Assembly: GCA_030642995.1 (NCBI GenBank)
Contig: DAOWMR010000203.1
Span: 1-5,791, forward strand
Direction: 5' to 3'
Source of the DNA: Spirochaetales bacterium
Lineage (GTDB): Bacteria > Spirochaetota > Spirochaetia > DSM-27196 > SLST01
DNA length: 5,791 nt
The position numbers were made by a program, and so were the translations under genes. The notes beneath the pieces are model-generated. The model searched no databases. It was given only the letters and a program-made list of their open reading frames with translations, and had not been told where the DNA came from. Below are positions 1 through 5,267 of the stretch, in pieces (the stretch's first letter is position 1; each line of letters opens with the position of its first letter).

Positions 1-1
1 A

Positions 2-73
2 ATGCTGAGGCAACGACCGGAACGGATCAGAAAGTACTTCGAAGATCCGACGATCAGCTATGCGGCATTCTGA
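2..73 (+). CDS. Possible C-terminal end of an unidentified protein (partial at left edge)
   Basis: An open frame enters from the left edge and stops at TGA 71-73. The 23 visible residues end in RIRKYFEDPTISYAAF, which looks more like real protein (mixed charged and aromatic residues) than the Arg-rich alternative frame beside it. I do not recognise the family. The ATG at 2-4 is at the very edge and need not be the start. If real, the gene converges on the pot operon, and its last about 20 nt overlap the end of the hydrolase pseudogene on the other strand. It could equally be a chance shadow of that degenerate region. Confidence 0.3.
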   Translation: MLRQRPERIRKYFEDPTISYAAF

Positions 74-256
74 TAGTTTGTCGCCGGGTCAGTAGGGTAT
101 CGGGCGGGAGATCGATTTTCAGGAGATCATCTACCTGCAGAGAACTCCTCGTGCGCATGTTCTTGCCGCGTGCTTCGCGGGCCCGGCGGCAAGCCGGGCA
201 GTCACAGAAGAGAGCCGGCCCTCGCTCGCGGCGGTTCCAAGCATTCTGATACGCAT
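54..256 (-). pseudogene. Frameshifted, truncated N-terminus of a PhnP-like metallo-beta-lactamase-fold hydrolase
   Basis: The start is ATG 256-254, 25 nt after the potC stop, with a weak AGGGA ribosome site. The first 13 residues read MRIRMLGTAASEG, the usual opening strand and Gly loop of COG1235/PhnP-type hydrolases. That frame then turns into nonsense and stops at 133-131. From about position 218 a second frame carries the expected continuation: PALFCDCPACRRARE (CxCxxC zinc cluster as in PhnP), then GKNMRTRSSLQVDD and LLKIDLPPDT. In relatives, Glu-Gly is followed by about one residue and then Pro-Ala-Leu-Phe-Cys. A net loss of about 4 nt at 217-221 would explain the break. After PPDT the homology fades and TGA 56-54 ends the frame. 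The HxHxDH metal motif and the rest of the roughly 250-residue family length are absent, so the product cannot be active. A sequencing error could explain the frameshift but not the missing C-terminal part. Family recognition is from memory of motifs. Confidence 0.72.
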
Positions 257-268
257 GTTCGTCCCTGC

Positions 269-282
269 GCCGGGTGCCCGGC
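269..282. repeat. Short perfect inverted repeat at the end of potC
   Basis: GCCGGG-TG-CCCGGC is a perfect 14-nt palindromic element that touches the last base of the potC stop codon and sits in the 25-nt gap before the hydrolase pseudogene. It could form a small hairpin (5 bp with a 4-nt loop) at the transcript end. No T-tract follows on the minus strand, so it is not a convincing intrinsic terminator. Confidence 0.3.
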
Positions 283-1145
283 TACTGCTTCTTCTCCCGC
301 GCCCTGCCCGCGTAGAGGTTGATCACGGCAAGGGTTGAGGTTGTGACAATGAGCAGGAACGAAATCGCGTTGATTACCGGAGTGGAGCCGTCCCGGACCT
401 GCAGGTAGAGGTTGATGGGGAGCGTTGCCCTTGATCCAACGAGAAAAACGGTGGTGTTGAAGTTCTCAAACGACATGAGGAAAGCAACGGCGAATCCGCC
501 GATGATGGCAGGCTGAAGGTACTTGAGCGTGATGTACCAGATGACCTCGAAGCGATTCGCACCGAGGTTGTGGGCGGCTTCCTCGAGAGTCCGATCGAAC
601 TTGCGCAGGCGTGCAATGACCACCAGCGTCACGATCGTCGTGATGAACGAGAATTGTCCGAGGACCACCAGCCAGAAGCCCGGTGAGAGCAACCTCACGT
701 CCAGCCCGAGTGAGTTCTCCAGGAACAACCCGACAGTATTCGCGAAGAGGAGAATGGAGATGCCCAGAATGACTCCCGGGATGACCAGCGGGGCAATCAT
801 CAGGAAATAGAGCAGAGTCTTGAACTTGAAGTCCTCCTGCTCAAAGAGAAACGCAGCGAGGGTGCCGAACACGGTTGCCAGTGTCGCCACGGCGAGCGCC
901 GTCTTCAACGACGTGCTGATACTGCGCAGATTGGAATCATCGTGGAAAATGCCAATCTTCTCGGGCCCCTCTCCGAAGAACCAATCCAACGTGAACCCTT
1001 TCCACGGTAGTGCGGGGGACATGGAATCATTGAACGCAAGAATCATCGTCACGATCAGGGGAGCAAAGAGAAAGACGAAGTAGAGAACAATGAATGCCCT
1101 GAAGGCGGTGATGTATGAGCGGGAGTTGGGAAGTGTGCGGATCAT
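282..1145 (-). CDS. potC: Polyamine-type ABC transporter permease, PotC/PotI-like
   Basis: This is a 287-residue inner-membrane permease, close to the usual 260-290 for PotC/PotI, with six predicted membrane segments (roughly residues 15-37, 82-100, 109-135, 156-178, 210-232 and 256-276). The cytoplasmic EAA loop, E189-A-A-H-N-L-G195, is the coupling helix that docks on the ATPase. The open frame extends 90 codons upstream, but that part is a shadow of potB. ATG 1145-1143 is chosen because GGAGGAAGG lies just upstream and the protein then opens with a short basic tail before the first hydrophobic segment. The ATG overlaps the potB stop (ATGA), indicating translational coupling. PotC pairs with PotB to form the translocation pore. 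The stop is TAG at 284-282. Confidence 0.93.
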   Translation of the reverse strand: MIRTLPNSRSYITAFRAFIVLYFVFLFAPLIVTMILAFNDSMSPALPWKGFTLDWFFGEGPEKIGIFHDDSNLRSISTSLKTALAVATLATVFGTLAAFLFEQEDFKFKTLLYFLMIAPLVIPGVILGISILLFANTVGLFLENSLGLDVRLLSPGFWLVVLGQFSFITTIVTLVVIARLRKFDRTLEEAAHNLGANRFEVIWYITLKYLQPAIIGGFAVAFLMSFENFNTTVFLVGSRATLPINLYLQVRDGSTPVINAISFLLIVTTSTLAVINLYAGRAREKKQ

Positions 1146-2011
1146 TTGATTACCTTCCTCCAGTCCTGCCCGGTGATCTTCAAGGCCAGCCAGATGAGCA
1201 GTGACGACAGGAGGAGCAGCAGAAAGCCAAAGGCTGCGCCCTGGTTCCAGTTGAAGTAGTAGATCATCTGGTTGTAAATCTGTTCGGTGAACCAGATTGA
1301 GTTTTTCCCGCCCATGAGATTGGGGGTGAGGTAACTCCCCAGCACCAGCATGAACACGATGATGCTGCCGGACATGATGCCCGGCATGCAGTATGGAATG
1401 ATAATGGTCCGCCAAATCGTGAGCCGCTTTGCACCAAGATCGTGCGCGGCTTCTATCAGCGAGTCATCCAGACTTTCCATTACACCGACAACGGGAACGA
1501 TCATGAACAACATGGTTGTGTAGACAAGACCCATCACCATGGTGGAGTCCCGGTAGAGCATCTCCACCGGCTGATCCAGGATACCAATGGCAACGAGGAA
1601 TTTGTTGAGCACGCCGCTCTCGCGCAGGAGTATCATCCAACCGTATACGCGAACCAGTTCGCTGACCCAGAAGGGCACCATGACCAGCACCATGAGAAAT
1701 CCGGTTACCTTGAGGTTGGCGACTTTCGTAATGAAAAACGACACCGGCAAGGCGACGAGGAGGACGATGAAGGTGACGAGGATCGCGTACCCGGCCGTCC
1801 GAACAAAGGTCAGCCAGTAAATGGGCTCGGAGAAGAATGCCCAGTAGTGGCTGAGCGTGAAGCCGGACTCACCGTAGAAATCCGTGCCCACGAAGGACAT
1901 TCGTAGAAGCTCAATCTGCGGCAACACGATCAGAAGAAAGAGCCAGAGAAAAACCGGTACGAAGAAGACAAAGAAACTCCACCGGATCCTTCTGGAACTA
2001 TGCTTCGTCAT
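1142..2011 (-). CDS. potB: Polyamine-type ABC transporter permease, PotB/PotH-like
   Basis: This is a 289-residue inner-membrane permease, matching PotB/PotH in length. A basic N-terminus (KHSSRRIRW) precedes the first long hydrophobic segment (about 13-32). Further membrane segments lie at about 72-95, 103-128, 157-178, 208-232 and 260-280. The EAA coupling loop starts at E187 (EAAHDLGAKR, then WRTIIIP) as in binding-protein-dependent permeases. The ATG at 2011-2009 lies inside the end of potA (14-nt overlap) with GGAGT about 9 nt upstream, so translation is probably coupled to potA. The stop overlaps the potC start by 4 nt. It forms the heterodimeric channel with the PotC-like protein and takes substrate from the PotD-like protein. 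The family is clear; exact substrate is not given by the permease sequence. Confidence 0.94.
   Translation of the reverse strand: MTKHSSRRIRWSFFVFFVPVFLWLFLLIVLPQIELLRMSFVGTDFYGESGFTLSHYWAFFSEPIYWLTFVRTAGYAILVTFIVLLVALPVSFFITKVANLKVTGFLMVLVMVPFWVSELVRVYGWMILLRESGVLNKFLVAIGILDQPVEMLYRDSTMVMGLVYTTMLFMIVPVVGVMESLDDSLIEAAHDLGAKRLTIWRTIIIPYCMPGIMSGSIIVFMLVLGSYLTPNLMGGKNSIWFTEQIYNQMIYYFNWNQGAAFGFLLLLLSSLLIWLALKITGQDWRKVIK
1153..1161 (-). promoter_or_regulatory. Ribosome binding site that fixes the potC start
   Basis: On the minus strand GGAGGAAGG lies inside the end of potB, 7 nt (from its last G) before ATG 1145. It distinguishes this start from the many upstream in-frame codons. Confidence 0.75.
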
Positions 2012-3107
2012 AGATCTTCAACTCCGTTTTAGGGAAGCAGACGGCGGTGCCGGGATTCCACCCGATTTGGATGGTGTCTTTCGCCTTGAGGTAGTCAAAC
2101 TGCTTGTTCTGCGGCAGCCCGACGATGAGTTCCTGATCGGTCCCTTCAGGAATGACCAGCAACTGGCTGTTCCCGCCATCGAAGAGGATTGCCTTCACGT
2201 CGCAGTTCATGGTGTTCGGAATGGTCTCTGATTTCGTCGGGTTGATCAGAACGGCTTCCGGTCGGATGAACATGTCGTATTCGTCACCCTCGGAGAGATC
2301 AATTGCTCCTTCTACTCTGTAGTCCCTGCCGTCCAGATATCGAGCAAAGAACGTACCGCTCTCATCCTTGTGAACCTTCGCCGACAGCTTGTTGTTGTTG
2401 CCGACAAACTGGGCAACGAAGGAGGAGTTGGGGCTGTGATACAGATCCTGCGGCGTTCCAATCTGCTCAAACTGTCCCGCGTTCATGACCGCCACATGAT
2501 CGCTCATGACCATCGCCTCGGACTGGTCGTGGGTGATGTACACAAATGTGGTTCCGACCATTGTTTGGAGCTTCTTGAGCTCCACTTTCATGTGTTCGCG
2601 CAGCTTTGCATCCAACGCACCAAGAGGCTCATCAAGCAAGAGAACGCTTGGCTCCAGAACCAGGCAGCGAGCAATTGCAATGCGCTGCTTCTGCCCGCCG
2701 GAGAGCTGGTCAATTCTTTTCTTGCTGTACTCAGGCAATCCAACCCGCTCGAGGATTGACCCAACCTTTTCCTTGATCTGAGTGTCAGGTTCGTGACGTC
2801 TCTTCAAACCAAACGCAATATTTTCGTAAACGTTCATCATCGGGAAGAGGGCAAGATGCTGAAACACCAGGTTCACCGGCCGCTTGTTTGGTTCAACCGC
2901 CGTCATGTCTTTGTCGCGGATTTTTACCAACCCTGCAGTGGGTTCATAGAAACCAGCGATCATTCGGAGAAGCGTCGTCTTCCCGCAACCGGAAGGCCCG
3001 AGAATAGAAAAGAACTTCCCGTCCTCAACATCAAACGACACGCCGTTGACGGCGGTAAAATCACCAAACTTCTTGGTGAGGTTCTCTACCGAAAGTGCAT
3101 TTTGCAT
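1998..3107 (-). CDS. potA: Polyamine-type ABC transporter ATP-binding protein, PotA/PotG-like
   Basis: This 369-residue cytoplasmic ATPase powers the importer. All ATPase motifs are intact: Walker A GPSGCGKTT (37-45, Lys43), Q-loop Gln83 in VFQHLALFP, signature LSGGQKQR (135-142), Walker B VLLLDEP (155-161, Glu160), D-loop ALDAK and switch His193 (ITHDQ). The A-loop aromatic is Phe14. After the nucleotide domain (to about 235), a C-terminal region of about 130 residues corresponds to the OB/TOBE regulatory domain of PotA/MalK/UgpC-type ATPases, with IRPEAV near its middle. The length fits PotA and PotG (about 375). The ATG at 3107 has only a weak AGG 12 nt upstream, and a TATAAT sits immediately before it, so initiation here may be unusual. 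It lies 73 nt after potD and overlaps potB by 14 nt. Confidence 0.95.
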   Translation of the reverse strand: MQNALSVENLTKKFGDFTAVNGVSFDVEDGKFFSILGPSGCGKTTLLRMIAGFYEPTAGLVKIRDKDMTAVEPNKRPVNLVFQHLALFPMMNVYENIAFGLKRRHEPDTQIKEKVGSILERVGLPEYSKKRIDQLSGGQKQRIAIARCLVLEPSVLLLDEPLGALDAKLREHMKVELKKLQTMVGTTFVYITHDQSEAMVMSDHVAVMNAGQFEQIGTPQDLYHSPNSSFVAQFVGNNNKLSAKVHKDESGTFFARYLDGRDYRVEGAIDLSEGDEYDMFIRPEAVLINPTKSETIPNTMNCDVKAILFDGGNSQLLVIPEGTDQELIVGLPQNKQFDYLKAKDTIQIGWNPGTAVCFPKTELKIYDEA

Positions 3108-3112
3108 GGCGT

Positions 3113-3118
3113 ATTATA
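3113..3118 (-). promoter_or_regulatory. Possible internal -10 element directly upstream of potA
   Basis: A perfect TATAAT on the minus strand ends 5 nt before the potA ATG. If used, transcription would begin at or next to the A of the ATG, giving a leaderless potABC message. No good -35 hexamer lies 16-18 nt upstream and there is no extended TG, so this may be chance. Confidence 0.3.
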
Positions 3119-3140
3119 CCTGTTTGCAGAGAATGTCGGG

Positions 3141-3173
3141 AGAAGCAAAGGCCGGCGACTCTCGCCGCCGGCC
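3141..3173 (-). terminator. Hairpin with T-rich tail between potD and potA (attenuator or leaky terminator)
   Basis: Starting 7 nt after the potD stop, the minus strand has a perfect 8-bp all-GC stem, GGCCGGCG / CGCCGGCC (3173-3166 with 3157-3150), with an 8-nt loop, followed by TTTGCTTCTC. The tail is interrupted, so termination would be partial. In binding-protein-first ABC operons such hairpins commonly raise binding protein over membrane components, by partial termination or by protecting the 3' end of the mRNA. Confidence 0.55.
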
Positions 3174-3180
3174 CAATACC

Positions 3181-4269
3181 CTAGTTGGATGCGTTCACTC
3201 TGTCGAGAGTCAGGCCTTCCATTTGTTCCAGCCCTGGAGGAACTGTGGGATACCAGTGAATCTCGGCAAGTACTTCAGGCGGCAAGCCGCGCTCGAAGTT
3301 GGCTTTGATTTCCGGATTCAGGAACTGCACTGCGTCCTTTGACGCGGTGCCGTACTTCTCAGCATTGGTGAAAACGGCAGCGTTCTCCGGTTCCATCATG
3401 AAGTTCATCCATGCATACGCGGCATCCAGGTTCTCGGACTTCGCGGGAATTGCAAAGGTGTCCACCCATGCGAGTGCACCGCTTGCGGGTGCAAGGTAGT
3501 CGATGTCTGCATTCTCTTCGTGCAGCTTCCAACCGGCCTGCTCCCATGCCATGGCGGCCCAGACCTCTTCGGATCGCATCGCCTCCAGAAGCTGGTCTCC
3601 GTTCGTCCAGTAGTTCTGAACAACCGGCTTGCCCGCGATCAGCTTTTCCTCGATGTCGTCGAGGAAGTCCTGATACGCATCCGGATCATCGTAGAGAGCA
3701 AACGGATCGTACCCGAATGCATACCCCATCGCGATGAGGGTGGGACGCTTCAGCCGATACGAGACTCGTCCTGTGTATTTGGGATCGAGAAGATCGGTGT
3801 AGTCGGTAACGTCGGGAGCGAGCGCTGTGTTGACGATCAGGCCCGATGTGCCGTACACGTGGGGAACCGCGTAGGATTCGCCGTCCACCAGGGTGTTCGC
3901 CTTGACGGCCGCCAGCAGCGATGGGTCAATGAGGCTCGCATCCACTCGACTGTAGTCGATTGGCTGGTAGATCCCATACTGCGCAACGACGGACGAGATG
4001 CGGTCCTGTGAGGGCTGAGCAAGGTCAAATCCGCCACCACGGGTTGCCCGCAGTTTTGAGATCATTTCCTCGTTGTTGCTCAGGGTCACTTCAACCTCGT
4101 AGCCCGTCTCCTCATAGAACTTGTCGATCAATTCCTGGGGAGCGTATCCGGACCAGGTAATGATCCTCAGAACGGTGTTCTCCGGGCCCGCCTCTTCTGT
4201 TGCCCCAGTGGCAAAGCCGAACGACGCAACGACAAGAAACACAAGCAAGACAAATAGTGGCTTCTTCAT
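3181..4269 (-). CDS. potD: Extracytoplasmic substrate-binding protein, PotD/PotF-like
   Basis: This 362-residue exported binding protein feeds the PotABC-like transporter. The signal peptide is MKKP followed by a hydrophobic stretch (5-20), with likely cleavage near GFA20-TG. No Cys is present, so it has no classical lipobox. The mature protein opens like PotD/PotF: ITWSGY (37-42; Trp39), FYEETG (50-55), FDLAQPS (80-86). Family landmarks follow: VPHVYGTSG (135-143), MAWEQAGW (239-246), WVDTFAIPA (267-275, Asp269 aligning with the amine-binding Asp of PotD) and EKYGTAS (304-310). The segment expected to supply acidic ligand contacts reads RLKRP (171-175), so ligand identity is uncertain. An ATG 4 codons upstream (4281) contains the ribosome site, so the ATG at 4269 is chosen. 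It is the first gene of the operon, as in potFGHI. Confidence 0.92.
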   Translation of the reverse strand: MKKPLFVLLVFLVVASFGFATGATEEAGPENTVLRIITWSGYAPQELIDKFYEETGYEVEVTLSNNEEMISKLRATRGGGFDLAQPSQDRISSVVAQYGIYQPIDYSRVDASLIDPSLLAAVKANTLVDGESYAVPHVYGTSGLIVNTALAPDVTDYTDLLDPKYTGRVSYRLKRPTLIAMGYAFGYDPFALYDDPDAYQDFLDDIEEKLIAGKPVVQNYWTNGDQLLEAMRSEEVWAAMAWEQAGWKLHEENADIDYLAPASGALAWVDTFAIPAKSENLDAAYAWMNFMMEPENAAVFTNAEKYGTASKDAVQFLNPEIKANFERGLPPEVLAEIHWYPTVPPGLEQMEGLTLDRVNASN

Positions 4270-4279
4270 ACCTACCTCC
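4270..4279 (-). promoter_or_regulatory. Ribosome binding site that decides the potD start
   Basis: GGAGGTAGGT directly precedes ATG 4269 on the minus strand, with 5 nt between GGAGG and the ATG. The in-frame ATG at 4281 overlaps this site and has no comparable site of its own, so MKKPLF is the N-terminus. Confidence 0.8.
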
Positions 4280-4300
4280 ATATTGGTTATTAGTATGTAT

Positions 4301-4330
4301 ATGATAAACCTGATCCGGTGGAATCAACAA
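4301..4330 (-). promoter_or_regulatory. Candidate promoter for the pot operon
   Basis: On the minus strand, TATCAT (4306-4301, 5 of 6 matches to the -10 consensus) lies 18 nt after TTGTTG (4330-4325). The overlapping TTGATT (4327-4322) gives a 15-nt spacer instead. The region down to the ribosome site is AT-rich. The predicted leader is about 25 nt. The -35 is weak, so the exact elements are uncertain. Confidence 0.35.
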
Positions 4331-4397
4331 CACCAAAGTGAAGGCAACAGACACAAAAACCGAAAACTCACAAACACACCTCCTGGCCTCGGACCGC

Positions 4398-4426
4398 TTG
4401 ACATTGACCAATCCATGCCGTATATC
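4398..4426 (+). promoter_or_regulatory. Sigma70-type promoter of the phosphodiesterase gene
   Basis: A consensus TTGACA (4398-4403) is followed by an optimal 17-nt spacer and TATATC (4421-4426, first four bases of TATAAT). The predicted start is near 4433, about 5 nt before the ATG at 4438. The -35 continues into TTGACC (4404-4409), a tandem hexamer that could also be part of an operator. No ribosome site is present between the promoter and the ATG, which fits a near-leaderless transcript. Confidence 0.6.
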
Positions 4427-4437
4427 CCGATGCTACG

Positions 4438-5220
4438 ATGAATACTCGACTTCCCTTCGCATTTGCGGATTACCCGCTCCTGTTCGGACACCGGGGCTGC
4501 TCCAAAATCGCACCGGAGAACACACTCGCTGCGTTCCAGAAGATTCTGGATCACGGCGTGCCGGGCGTTGAACTTGACGTGCAACTCTGTAAGAGCGGCG
4601 AGCTCGTGGTCATGCACGACGCCAATCTCAAGCGGACTACTGGACTGGACGCTCTCGTCGCGGAAACGGACTACGCGACCATCTCCGGCCTGGACGCCGG
4701 CTCGTGGAAGGGTGAGGAGCACGCCGGCGAACGAGTGCCACTCCTGGACGACGTCATTGATCTCCTGGGGGATTGCGTCTACTACGACGTTGAGATCAAG
4801 CATCGGAACCGCAAGAGCTTTGAGATCGAGCGCAAGGTCGTCGAGGTCATCCATCGACGCGAATTGAAGGACCGATGCCTCGTGTCGTCATTCAATCCAT
4901 ACTCGCTCCGGGCCATCCGACGCACCGATCCCGAAATCCAAACAGCCCTGATCTACACGAAGCACCCGAAGTTCCCAACCTGGCTGAACAGGGGCGCCGG
5001 ACGATTCATCTGCCGGCCGCACATGTTGAAACCTAACCGGCATCGACTGAACACCTGGTTGGTCTTCTGGAAGCACAACCTCCTCGGATACCCGCTCATC
5101 ACGTGGACCGAAGATGACCCGGAAATGTTCCAACGATACCTTGGAATGGGCCTCCAGGGCATTATCACCAATGTGCCGGAAAAGATGCTCCCGATCGTCA
5201 GCGAGATGTGGGACGATTAG
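4438..5220 (+). CDS. Glycerophosphodiester phosphodiesterase-family protein, cytoplasmic (UgpQ-like)
   Basis: This 260-residue GDPD-family TIM-barrel protein would hydrolyse glycerophosphodiesters to glycerol 3-phosphate and an alcohol. Catalytic motifs are complete: GHRG (17-20, His18, Arg19), APENT (25-29), the metal pair Glu45/Asp47 in GVELDVQ, general-acid His60 in VVMHD, and Glu119/Lys121 in VEIKH. The barrel end carries ITWTEDD and GITTNVP-like IITNVP. There is no signal peptide or membrane segment, and the length matches cytoplasmic UgpQ (about 250) rather than periplasmic GlpQ (about 350). The ATG at 4438 is the only good start: an in-frame stop lies at 4405-4407. There is no ribosome site, but a strong promoter is close upstream. 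It is divergent from potD and convergent with the glutamine synthetase-like gene. Stop TAG 5218-5220. Substrate preference within the family cannot be read from the sequence. Confidence 0.93.
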   Translation: MNTRLPFAFADYPLLFGHRGCSKIAPENTLAAFQKILDHGVPGVELDVQLCKSGELVVMHDANLKRTTGLDALVAETDYATISGLDAGSWKGEEHAGERVPLLDDVIDLLGDCVYYDVEIKHRNRKSFEIERKVVEVIHRRELKDRCLVSSFNPYSLRAIRRTDPEIQTALIYTKHPKFPTWLNRGAGRFICRPHMLKPNRHRLNTWLVFWKHNLLGYPLITWTEDDPEMFQRYLGMGLQGIITNVPEKMLPIVSEMWDD

Positions 5221-5250
5221 TACCCCGGTGCACCGCAGTGGATCGCGCCA

Positions 5251-5267
5251 CCCGGATCAGATCCGGG
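5251..5267. repeat. Inverted repeat at the convergent gene junction
   Basis: CCCGGAT-CAG-ATCCGGG is a perfect 7-bp stem with a 3-nt loop. It overlaps the stop codon of the glutamine synthetase-like gene and starts 31 nt after the phosphodiesterase stop. No T-tract follows on either strand, so a terminator role is only possible, not shown. Confidence 0.4.

Noticed and set aside
162..199. Inverted repeats (TTGCCGC/GCGGCAA and GCCCGGC/GCCGGGC) resembling a terminator after the operon
   Set aside because: They fall inside the hydrolase remnant, over the codons of its Cys/Arg-rich segment, and no T-tract follows on either strand.
1..249. Plus-strand open frame of about 80 codons entering from the left edge
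   Set aside because: Its second half is Arg/Ala/Gly-rich shadow of the minus-strand hydrolase remnant and shows no family features.
1146..1415. 90-codon upstream extension of the potC frame
   Set aside because: It is Pro/His/Arg-rich without membrane segments, is the shadow of potB, and the ribosome site and ATGA overlap at 1145 define the true start.
1442..1906. Plus-strand open frame rich in His, Glu and Asp opposite potB
   Set aside because: Its composition is the expected complement of a hydrophobic membrane protein's codons, and potB itself is clearly coding.
4270..4281. Alternative potD start with four extra residues (MEVG)
   Set aside because: The ATG overlaps the ribosome site GGAGG, and no other site lies upstream of it.
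4324..4854. Long minus-strand open frame opposite the phosphodiesterase gene
   Set aside because: It is antisense to a gene with complete catalytic motifs, runs across the promoter region and has no recognisable domain.
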